A DNA stretch of 64,000 nucleotides. Origin: Dactylorhiza incarnata. Lineage: Eukaryota > Streptophyta > Magnoliopsida > Asparagales > Orchidaceae. Position numbers and translations under genes: made by a program. Each line of letters starts with the position of its first letter. Within the stretch, counting starts at the first letter, position 1. The stretch is taken from NCBI GenBank assembly GCA_033032865.1, contig JAWHQI010000040.1, positions 8,167,001 to 8,231,000 on the forward strand. The letters run 5' to 3'. Shown here piece by piece: positions 12,901-24,900 of the stretch. A model generated the notes under the pieces. The model did no database searches. It was given only the letters and a program-made list of their open reading frames with translations, and was not told the DNA's origin.

Positions 12901-15900
12901 CTTTTTAAGACGCTCGTCAATATTCTCCATTTTAAAGCTTTTTGTTTTAGACAAAAGAGAGGATTAAAGCAAATTTCGTAAGGGAAAATTCAAAAACATT
13001 TTTTTAAAGCAAATTTTTTTTTAAATGAACGGATCGTCGGATTCACGATAGGAGTGAATCCAACCTCGCTTTGATACCAAACTGATGCATACTAAAATCT
13101 CCTGATTTAATTTTAAATGTAAAATTGGATATCAAAATTAAATTAAGTGGCGCTAGCATAATTTTCACGGGCAATATCGGTCCACGTTCGTCCCCAGTTT
13201 CGTAAAGACACGAAAGAGCCTAGCAGTCGCGCGTAATTAACATTACAAAATAATTCTTCCACAAGAAAATATACAATAAATAAGAAGACGTGAATTTAGA
13301 GATTAACGACAAAGAAAATGCAAGATGATAATTTTAAGGGCAAGCTCTAATATTTAGAAATCCATTTAAATTAAGCATAAAAATATTCTAACGGTATACG
13401 AGCAAGGGAGAACACACGGGGTATACCTTCACGACAATGTGCTGATCTGGAAGGTCAGCCCTATATAGACTACCGGCCCCTGATGGAGTTGGAATTGGCT
13501 GCGCGGGAGGTTTGTTGGAAGCTATGTTTCTGGACTCGGCTAAGGAGGAGTCGATTCAGTCAGAGAGGAGGAGAAATGAGGCCGTCGGGGAACAGGATCA
13601 CCATGGACGATACTGGCGAGATCGGACTTGGCGGAACAAGGCGACTGGAGTGTCGAAGCACAACGGAGATTCGTCGTGTAACACCCCAAAACTTCATGTG
13701 CTGCGAGCTAGCCGAAATTTGTCCATTTCTATGAAAATTAGTCTAAAGGCTTTAGCGTCATTAGTCTAATAGATATAGCAGAATTAGTCTAATGGATATA
13801 GCAGAATTAGTCTAATGGATATAGCTAGGCCTGAAACTGGTGCGGTTTGGTGCAGTTTGAGCCCAAACCGCAACCGCACCAAAGGGGGTCGGTTTTGGAC
13901 CGAACAAAACCGCACCGCACCAAAACCGTGCGGTGCGGTTTTACATTGGTGCGGTTTGGAGTCGATTTTTGCGGAGCGGTTTAGGTTTTTGTACAATTAT
14001 CAAAACTTATCAAATAGTACATGGACTATTCATAGAAATATTATGCTCGGTTAATTACATAGCAACATCTTCTCATACTTAAAATATGCAAGAGAACAAA
14101 ATACAATAAATTGTATCCTATAATTATTTATTTCTTTATTTCATGAAAATCCTACAAGTGAATAAGATGATCAAATTATGAAAGATGGAATATAAAAGAA
14201 TTTATTAGATCTGCACTTTGACTGTTTGCGTCGACAATTTCAAAGTGAATTTATTTCATCAACCAAAGAGAATTTATCTCATCAACCAAACAAGAAAGAT
14301 AAAATTATTTTGTTCACTCAAAAGCATAAAGAAAAGGGCACTAAAATATAAAAGGAAGGACTGACTGGAATTACCTTCCATCGGAATTATAATTTGTTAA
14401 TCACCATTTGAATCAGCATGAAATTTTAAAAGGCAAGCCGTGTGCAGCATGAGAATTGAGAGAGTAGAGATGGAGCGGCAATGGGCCCAGGAATACCGAA
14501 TACTAGATTAGGGGTTCGATTTCAGTATTTCAATTTTCATGATTCACGGGTTCAATACAGTAAATAATCAATACAAAGAGTTAATATATTTATAATCAAT
14601 ACAGTACATGAAAGCTAAAATAGTAAAATAAAAACTAATTAAAATACATAAATGGAAATTTTCAATATATTTGTAAGATATTGAAATAATATTAAAATTA
14701 TATTATACTTATAATCATTGCGGTGCGGTGCGTTTATTCGGTTTTGTCAAGGCAAAAATCGAACCGCACCGCAAACCATGCGGTTTTCCAATAACCAAAA
14801 CCGCACCACAACCAAACCGTTCGGTGTGGTTCAAAATCGGTGTGGTTCAAAATCGGTGTGGTGTGGTGCGGTGTTGCGGTTTTTTGTGGTTTCGGTTTTT
14901 AATTTTCAGGCCTAGATATAGCAGAATTAGTCTAATGTATAGCCGAATTAGTCTAATGCATATAGCCGAATTAGTCTAATGCATATAGCCGAATTAGTCT
15001 AATGCATATAGCCGAATGAGTCTAATGTATAGCCGAATTAGTCTAATGCATATAGTCGAATTAGTCTAATGCATATAGCCGAATTAGTCTAATGCATATA
15101 GCCGAATTAGTCTAATGTATAGCCGAATTAGTCTAATGCATATAGCCGAATTAGTCTAATGCATATAGCCGAATTAGTCTAATGCATATAGCCGAATTAG
15201 TCTAATGTATAGCTGAATTAGTCTAATGCATATAGCCGAATTAGTCTAATGCATATAGCCGAATTAGTCTAATGTATAGCCGAATTAGTCTAATGGATAT
15301 AGACGAATTCGTCTAATGGATATAGCCGAATTCGTCTAATGGATATAGCCGAATCTGCCATTTCGTCGAATACGGACAGAAAGCTGTATTTTCGCCTGTT
15401 TCGGTTTTTACGGGTTTTTGACGAAAATTTCTAAGTCCGTGTGACTACGATCTTGATGAAAACCAAATCGGACGGCTAGGATTAATTCGAAACCCTTTAA
15501 AGAGGCTTGGGAGATAAGTTTTAGATCATTCTTACATATACGTTCTCTCTCCAAGCCGAGAAAAGCTGCGAGCAGCGAGGAAGAAGAAGAAGGCATCTTC
15601 CGCCATTGCCGGAACTTCGGAGCTCCGAATCGCGAACCGTTTTCAGATCTAGAAAGAGCAGCCCGTTGTGGTTCTTTCTATCCGAGTGAAATCTCAGATC
15701 TATGTCGCCGAAGAAAGCTCCAAGGGTAACGATCCTTCCTCCCGGTCTTAGGACGTGTTTTTGGTCCTCTCATGACTTTTCTATGCTTGCATAAGGCATC
15801 CCTTTCACCAAATGTGTGAAGTGTAGGATTTCCTTAAGTTCTTCGGAACTCCGGGTCGATTGTGTCCGTCCCCGGCATATTTGCATGTAGAAATCTGGTA

Positions 15901-18900
15901 GACGTACGGATTTAGGCATTTTGTGTGAAGCCTATTCACGGCGGTGAGCCCGAATCGGTGATGCTTGAATTGTGACGTTGCATTTAGGTTAAGCCTAGAA
16001 TGCGTGCCGGAGAATGACTCCGTGAGATCGACTATCGTATTGCGGGACTTAAGATTAGGCATCTTTTGAGACCCTAACGGAAGCCCCATGCTTTGGTAGT
16101 GGTTGAATACAAACCTTCACCATAAAATTCGAAGTGAGTCATCTTGTACCTCCTTCGTTGTTGTGCTAGTGAAGCCTAAGCCCTTGTTTGGATTAGGTGC
16201 GTAGCTTGTTGATTGATGACACCCTTTGGTGTTTGTTAGCGAACGGGCCGAGGTAAAGCTACACCCGCATCGTGTTGTTAACGCGATGGTTTGAGCGACG
16301 GGCATAAGCTTGTACCGAACCCGCACCATGCAAATCGGCGAGAGGGGGAAACCCCGGGGCGCCGTGTGATCATGGGATAAACCTGTTTGGGAGAGTTTTC
16401 TCCGATAGGTAAAATGCTCAAGCGATTACTAAGCTCTTTAGCTTAGCCCGTTACGTGCGGTCGTGATTACCCACGGTTGTGATTTAGGGATTAATGTTAT
16501 GTTAGCCTCATGCGTTGCTTAGGCGGTTGTGGGGAACCTTCGGGTGAACCCAACTAACATCATGTGCATGCCTAGGTTCAACTTTATTTGATGCTACACC
16601 TAGAAGATTGAATGTGCTTGAAACCTCAACATGTGTAGTGTAGTTGCACTTTCTTTTGATTTCATATTGCATGTACGGTTTGCTTACAGGTTAGCGGTGA
16701 CTCGCCCCTGAGCCGGCTAGATGGCCGGGGGGTGGGGTCGTTACACGGTTTGTGGTCAGCTCATAGTTGACCCTCGTTTACCTCTTATTGGATGTTGGTT
16801 GCAGGTGCTGGTGAGCCGAGCGAAAAATAGCGGTTGGTTGCCCATTGCTGAGTTGGCCCTCGAAGGCCAGCCCCCTTTTCTGCTTTTCATGTATTGCCGG
16901 CCTGCGTGCCGATGTATGTTTATGGAGTTTTGTGCATTTTGGAATGTGAGGCCTTAAGGTCATAACTCTACATATTATTTCCTTCCCGAGATAGTGGACA
17001 GTTCTAAAAGAAATGTTTAAATCAAATGCTTCCGCTTACGTTATGAGTACTCTCGTGTAGTTATTTTCTGTGTATCACCTTATAACGCCTAGCTAGTGTG
17101 TTTTATATGGCGTGGGGTCCCGGACGGACCTACTGTTATATTATTTATACTGGCAGGGTGTTACAATTTGGTATCGGACTTAGCGCGTCGATCTGTAGTT
17201 TTGCGAATTCGGGACGAATTCCTTTTAAGGGGTGGTGTGCACGGGATGTGCGCTCACCTAAAACGACAAAAAAACTAATAAGAATGTCCACTTCGGAAGG
17301 GAAAAACATACTTGTTTGTGGAACCTGAGCATTCCATGATTGTTGTTAGCTATGTTTTCGGTCACTAAATTGTGCTTTGCACAATTATAGGTGACTAGGA
17401 GTGGTGCGGGGCAGTCTCGACCCCATAACACCGCTGAAAGTAGTGCGTCGGCTGAGGTGCCAGCGACCACTCCTTCGGCAGAAATGATCACATTAGTCGC
17501 AGAAGTTGTCTTCGCGATAATCAACACTCAACCTCGAAGGCTTGCACAGCCTGCTACGCCTACTCCGGATGTGGCCCCGGAGGTAGCTGCTGCAGTGGAA
17601 CCGAGGGTGGAAACCCCTGCGCCAGTGGCTGCAGCGGAACCTGCGGTGGAGCCAAGGGTGGAACGTCGAGTAGAGCGAGTAACTGTTGCGCAAGCGCGTG
17701 ATCAACAACTTCAGCACTTTCTAAGTTTCCATCTTCCAACCTTTTCGGGGACTGGATCCCCAACAGAGGCGGAGGACTAGCTGTCAACAGTTAGAAAAAC
17801 TCTAAAGGCGACAGCAACGGAAGAAGCTATGATAGTCACCCTAGCCACCTTCCTCCTTAACGGAGAAGCAGAGCTTTGGTGGGCCGAACAGGAAGTGCAT
17901 AAGTTTGGAGGTAAGGATATTACCGAGATCACTTTGGCGGAGTTCTCAAAGTCGTTCCTTCAGAGATATATTCCCTCTGCCCAGCCCATTGCGTTGCTGA
18001 ACCAGTTCTTGAAATTAACTCAAGGCGATAACTCGGTGGACGAGTACTTGCACGAGTTCACTAGACTGGGCCGCTATGCGAGGTCTTTGGTGGAAAATGA
18101 GGAAACGAAGACGAACAAGTTTTATGAAGGTCTTCGAGATGAGTTGAGGCTGCTCCTTGCAGGCCCAATGACTTTTGGTTTCCATGTGATGGTGCAATCT
18201 GCCAGATCTCTGGAATTGGACATGAAGAGAGTGCAAGCAAAGGGCATGGCCAAGAAACCTAAATTTCATGCGCCGGCCTCTCAGTCCAAATCTGAGTTCA
18301 GGAGGAACAAAAGGAAGTTCAAGTCTGCGGAGCCAACTCGCTCTAATATGTCAGGAGCTACGACAGCACATGGTCCTATAACATGTTTCACTTGCGGGAG
18401 GGTGGGGCATAAGGCACGTGCATGTCGAAGTGGTCTTCCGAGGCCGGATAACCGAGCGATGGACTATGCTCGTGTTGCAGGTCATGCGGAAAAAGGCAAA
18501 GTTGCGGAGTCTTCTGCTTCCCAGCACATTCCGACCCAGCCGAGAATTTACTCGCTTGGCCAGCAAGAAGCCATACGACAATCTGATGTCGTCACAGGTA
18601 CGAATTAGAAGTTAGCTTTTACAGCTATATATAATTCATATTGTTGTGCGACTATATACTTTACTTGTGTACAATTAGGCTTCGTCCTAATTTCAACTAT
18701 CCGGCGAGAGCTTTTTCGATACGGGTGCATCGCACACTTTCCTGTCTGAGGACTTCGTGGTGCGAATCGGAGTGTCGTCTACCTTAGTAGAGGACAGATT
18801 GGAAGTAGTGTTACCCAATGGATCTCGCATGAGTGTGGATAGGAAGAGTCGTGTGAAGGTGCGGATTGGAAATCAAGACTTCGACTTGGCAGCATCGTTA

Positions 18901-21900
18901 TTACCGTTAGCTGAATTTGACGTAATCTTCGACATGAACTGGCTCTCGAAGCAGCGAGCATGCATAGATTGCAATTCAAAGGAGATTACTCTGGGAAAGA
19001 ACACCGGAGACGAAACCACATTCGCGGGCATGCGAGGAGCGAGCAAGACACTGATGTCTGCTTTCCAGGTGGTTAGGGCGGTGAGAAAGGGCGCAGAGTT
19101 GTTCTTCACTTTGTTGGAGGCTTCGGAGCCAAAGCGCAGATTATGTGATGTCCCAGTTGTAGCGGAGTATGCCGATGTGTTTCCTAACGAACTCCCTGGG
19201 GCTCCACTTCAGCGAGAGATTGATTTCTGTATTGAGCTGGTGGCAGGTGTCAAGCCTGTAGCACGCTCACCGTACCGGATAGCGCCAAAGGAATTGGCAG
19301 AGCTTAAGGTTCAGTTGAAGAGCTACTAGAGCAAGGCTACGTACGTCCAAGTTCATCACCTTGGAGTGCACCGGTCCTCTTTGTGAAAAAGAAGGACGGG
19401 AGCTTGCGTCTATGTATTGATTATCGAGAGCTGAATAAGCTGACCGAGAAGAACCGTTATCCGATTACGAGAATCGATGACTTATTCGACCAACTGGTTG
19501 GGTCGACGGTATACTTTAAGCTAGACTTAAGGTCCGGCTATTATCAGCTTCGTATAAGAGATTGTGACATTCCAAAGACAGCGTTCAGTACCCGATTTGG
19601 GCACTATGAGTTCACGGTTATGTCGTTCGGTCTGTCTAATGCACCATCGGTATTCATGGACTTGATGAATAGAACGTTTCGAGAGTATTTTGATCAATTT
19701 GTGATAGTCTTCATCGACGACATTTTGGTATACTCTTAGTCGGAGGAGGAGCATGCAGAGCATCTGCACGCAGTTTTGAGCACCCTGAGGAGGAGTCAAC
19801 TATATGTCAAGTTCTCCATGTGCGAATTTTGGCTATCGTCAGTAGCGTTCCTGGGTCATGTTGTTAGTGGGGATGGAATCGCGGTTGATCCGTCGAAGAT
19901 AGAAGCGATCCGAGCTTGGCCTGTGTTGAAAAACGTAGCGGAAGTCCGAAGTTTCTTAGGACTTGCCGGCTATTATAGACGCTTTGTGGAGAACTTCTCG
20001 AGGATTGCACTTCCTCTCACTAAACTGACTAGGAAAGATCACAAGTTCGACTGGTCGCCTGAGTGCGCACGAGCTTTTGAGGAGCTAAAGAGTCGTATGA
20101 CTACGGCGCCCATTCTATGCTCGCCATATGGAACGGAGGGCTACGAAATATATAGCGACGCCTCGGGGAGTGGCTTGGGTTGCGTCTTAGTGCAATTCGG
20201 TAAGGTAATTGCCTATGGCTCCCGTCAATTAAAGGAACATGAGAGGAACTACCCGGTCCATGATTTGAGCTAGCGGTCGTGGTATTCGCTCTTAAACTCT
20301 GGAGGCACTACTTATGTGGCGTGAAGATTGACATCTTTACGGACCACAAAAGCCTCAAGTACCTGCTAGATCAAAAGGAGTTGAATATGCGACAAAGGAG
20401 GTGGATGGAGTTCCTTGGGGACTACACCTTCGACATTCGATACACTCATGGGAAAGAAAATGTAATCGCGGACGCGTTGAGTCATCGGGCTCCTGCACAA
20501 GCTAATTGGATTCTGATGCACGATGAGTGTCTAATCCGCGAGCTAAAAGCCATGGAGATCATTTATGTCGATAGGAGAGCGTCTCCTTCAGCGAGCTTGA
20601 ACTGGACGGAGGTTCAATATGACCTGGCCGACCGAGTTCGTAAAGCATTAGAGCTGGATACGAGCATGAAGCGATATAAAGCGGAGACCGTTGATGGGTC
20701 AAACGCTGATTTCTCCTTCGAAGATGGTCTTATGTGGAAAAATGACAGATTGTGCATCCCAAATGTTGGTACATTACGGGTGGAATTGATGTACGAGGCT
20801 CATCATACCAAGTACTCGATCCATCCGGGGAGCACAAAAATGTACATGGATATGAAGAAACTCTTCTGATGGCCGGGTATGAAGAAAGACATTGCCCTCT
20901 ACGTGGTCAAGTGTCATACTTGCGCGTTGGTGAAGGCCGAATGTCAAAGACCTGGTGGGTTTCTGAAGTCTTTGCCGATTCCGAAATGGAAGTTCGACGA
21001 TATTTCGATGGATTTCATGCACGGATTGCCGAGATCACAAAATGGAAACGACGTCATCTGGGTAATCGTAGATCGTTTGACGAAAGTATCGCACTTCATT
21101 CCGAACCGGAAGGACGATTCTGTGGAAAAGCTAGCAAAGTTATACATTGATAACATCGTACGGTTGCACGGGATTCCCCGTAGCATCGTTAGTGATCGTG
21201 ATGGGCGGTTCACATCAAACGATTGGAGGCTGATTCATCAATTATTGGGTACCAAGCTAAAATTTAGCACGGCCTTCCACCCGCAAATGGATGGACAGAC
21301 CGAAAGGACCAATAGGACGATGGAAGACATGCTAAGGATGTGCGCCCTGGACTTCGGAAAGAGATGGGAAGATCATCTCTATATGATTGAGTTTGCCTAC
21401 AACAACAGCTACCAAGCAAGTATAAAGATGGCACCTTTCGAGGCACTTTATGGTAGAAAATGTCGTACACCGTTGGCTTGGGCTGAAACGGGCGACACGA
21501 AGTTGTTGAAACGCAAGGACGTGGATGAAGCAAATACATCAATCCGGGCAATACGAGAGCGGTTGCTCATTGCCCAGGATAGGCAGGCAAAGTATTACAA
21601 TGCAAATCACCGGAACGTCGAGTTCACCGTTGGTGATTGGGTTTACCTAAAGATCAAACCGTTCAAAAGAGTATCGAGGATCCGACGCTTGAAAAAGCTA
21701 AATCCGAGGTACTTAGGACCGTTCGAGATCTTGGAGCGCATTGGTGAAGCTGCCTACCGGCTTGCTCTATCTTCGGAGCTGAGCGGGCTGCATGATGTAT
21801 TTCATATCTCTGTGTTGTGGAAAGCTGTCAAGGAGCCTAGTCTTGTTGTTGCGGTCAACGAAGTGCCGGTAGATGGTGGGCTTGCGACGAAAGTCAAGCC

Positions 21901-24900
21901 CATTTGCATTGAAGACACCGAAGTGAAGCAGTTGCGGAACAAATCCATTCGGATGGTAAAGGTCCGTTGGAATAATTGCGGGAGAGAGGAACTCTCTTGG
22001 GAAACGGAGCAAGCGATGCTTGCGGAGTACCCCGAGCTATTTCTCTCAGGTAATTTATCCTTTAAATTGGCTGCTATTGTTTTCGTAATTTCGGGACGAA
22101 ATTCTTTAAGGGAGGTGGAGTTGTAACACCCCAAAACTTCATGTGCTGCGAGCTAGCCGAAATTCGTCCATTTCTATGAAAATTAGCCTAAAGGCTTTAG
22201 CGTCATTAGTCTAATGGATATAGCAGAATTAGTCTAATGGATATAGCAGAATTAGTCTAATGGATATAGCATAATTAGTCTAATGGATATAGCAGAATTA
22301 GTCTAATGTATAGCCGAATTAGTCTAATGCATATAGCCGAATTAGTCTAATGCATATAACTGAATTAGTCTAATGTATAGCCAAATTAGTCTAATGCATA
22401 TAGCCGAATTAGTCTAATACATATAGCCGAATTAGTCTAATGCATATAGCCGAATTAGTCTAATGTATAGCCGAATTAGTCTAATGCATATAGCTGAATT
22501 AGTCTAATGCATATAGCTGAATTAGTCTAATGCGTATAGCCGAATTAGTCTAATGTATAGCCGAATTAGTCTAATGCATATAGCCGAATTAGTCTAATGC
22601 ATATAGCCGAATTAGTCTAATGCAATAGCCGAATTAGTCTAATGTATAGCCGAATTAGTCCAATGCATATAGCTGAATTAGTCTAATGCATATAGTCGTA
22701 TTAGTCTAATGTATAGCCAAATTAGTTTAATGGATATAGCCGAATTCGTCTAATGGATATAGCCGAATTCGTCTAAGGGATAGCTGAATCTGCCATTTCG
22801 TCGAATACGGACAGAAAGCTGTATTTTCGCCTGTTTCGATTTTTACGGGTTTTTGATAGAAATTTTTAAGTCCGTGTGACTACGATCTTGATGAAAACCA
22901 AATCGGACGGCTAGGATTAATTCGAAACCCTTTAAGGAGGCTTGGGAGATAAGTTTTAGATCATTCTTATGTATACGTTCTCTCTCCAAGCTGAGAAAAG
23001 TTGTGAGCAGCGAGGAAGAAGAAGAAGGCATCTTCCGCCATTGCCGGAGCTTCGGAGCTCCGAAACGCGAACCGTTTTCAGATCTGGAAAGAGCAGCCCG
23101 TTGCGGTTCTTTCTATCCATGTGAAATCTCAGATCTATGGCGTCGAAGAAAGCTCCAAGGGTAACGATCCTTCCTCCCGGTCTTAGGACGTGTTTTTGGT
23201 CCTCTCATGACTTTTCCTTGAGTTCTTCGGAACTCCGGGTCGATTGTGTCCGTCCCCGGCATATTTGCAAGTAGAAATTCGGTAGACGTACGGATTTAGG
23301 CATTTTGTGTGAAGCCTATTCGCGGTCGTGAGCCCGAATCGGTGATGCTTGAATTGTGACGTAGCATTTAGGTTAAGCCTAGAATGCGTGCCGGAGAATG
23401 ACTCGGTGAGATCGACTATCGCATTGAGGGACTTAAGATTAGGCATCTTTTGAGACCCTAACGGAAGCCCCATGCTTTGGTAGTGGTTGAATACAAACCT
23501 TCACCACGAAATTCGAAGTGAGTCATCTTGTACCTCCTTCGTTGTTGTGCTAATGAAGCCTAAGCCCTTGTTTGGATTAGGTGCGTAGCTTGTTGATTGA
23601 TGACACCCTTTGGTGTTTGTTAGCGAACGGGCCGAGGTAAAGCTATACCCGCATCGTGCTGTCAACGCGATGGTTTGAGTGACGGGCATAAGCTTGTACC
23701 GAACCCGCACCATGCAGATCGGCGAGAGGGGGAAACCCCGGGACGCCGTGTGATCATGGGATAAACCTGTTTGGGAGAGTTTTCTCCGATAGATAAAATG
23801 CTCAAGCGATTACTAAGCTTTTTAGCTTAGCCCGTTACGTGCGGTCGTGATTACCCACGGTTGTGATTTATGGATTGTTGTTATGTTAGCCTCATGTGTT
23901 ACTTAGGCGGTTGTAGGGAACCATCGGGTGAACCCAACTAACATCATGTGCATGCCTAGGTTCAACTTTATTTGATGCTACACCTAGAAGATTGAATGTG
24001 CTTCAAACCTCACCCTGTGTAGTGTAGTTGCACTTTCTTTTGATTTCATATTGCATCTGCATGTACGGCTTGCTTGCAGGTTAGCGGTGACTCGCCCCTG
24101 AGCCGGCTAGATGGCCGAGGGGTGGGGTCGTTACGCGGTTTGTGGTCAGCTCATAGCTGACACTCGTTTACCTCTTATTGGATATTGGTTGCAGGTGCTG
24201 GTGAGCCGAGTGGAAAATAGCGGTTGGTTGCCCTTTGCTGAGTTGGCCCTCGAAGGCCAGCCCCCTTTTCTGCTTTTCATGTATTGCCGGCCTGTGTGTC
24301 GATGTATGTTTATGGAGTTTTGTGCATTTTGGAATGTAAGGCCTTAAGACCGTAACTCTACATATTATTTCCTTCCCGAGATAGTGAACAGTTCTAAAAG
24401 AAATGTTTAAATCAAATGCTTCCGCTTACGCTATGAGTACTCTCGTGTAGTTATTTGTTGTGTATCACCTTATAACGCCTAGCTAGTGTGTTTTATATGG
24501 CGTGGGGTCCCGGCCGGACCTACTGTTCTATTATTTATACTGGCAGGGTGTTACACGTCGTGCACCTTGCGGAAGGCCAGAGGAGGGGTTTAGAAAGAGA
24601 AACTACCATATAGTAATTAATAATGAAATCAATGGAATTGATTCAAGAGAACTCTTCACTTGATATTCCCCAAAAATTTAATTCTCAAAACTATAATTTC
24701 TGAATTAAATGTATTTTAGGATAATTTCAGAAATTAAAAATACTTTAAATACTTAATAAAAATGTAATTCAAAACTTGCCCAAATTACCACCTAACATGA
24801 TTTGATGGACCTTTTTATTTATGGTCTCATTGGACAGTCACGCCAACGAGTCAAACAAACATGTGCGGGCGACATGCGCGGACCAAGATACAAGCGCTAG

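Larger units (their letters stand above)
13677..17165 (+). mobile_element. Gy1 5' LTR (contains a hAT insertion)
   Basis: 3,489 bp including the 1,089-bp hAT element and its duplication; about 2.39 kb without them, close to the 2,434 bp of the 3' LTR. The upstream part is a minisatellite. The central part looks like a plant 5' UTR (CTCTCTCCAAG near 15545). At 15702 an ATG starts a 24-nt exon that ends at a splice donor. The end GGCAGGGTGTTACA is followed by the primer site. Confidence 0.9.
13677..24555 (+). mobile_element. Gy1: full-length Ty3/gypsy chromovirus (Tekay/Del type), decayed
   Basis: The 10.9-kb element has LTRs starting TGTAACACCCC and ending GGGTGTTACA and a perfect 5-bp target duplication CGTCG (13672-13676, 24556-24560). 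The order is LTR, primer site, gag with CCHC knuckle, protease, RT, RNase H, integrase, chromodomain, polypurine tract, LTR, which defines a chromovirus. The coding region carries at least two nonsense changes in pol, one in gag and several frameshifts, so the copy is dead. A hAT element (1,089 bp) sits in its 5' LTR only. It lies in plus orientation inside the minus-strand LTR element. Confidence 0.93.

Noticed and set aside
14915..15350. Regular repeat resembling a CRISPR array
   Set aside because: Units are contiguous and lack unique spacers; it lies in an LTR of a plant retroelement.
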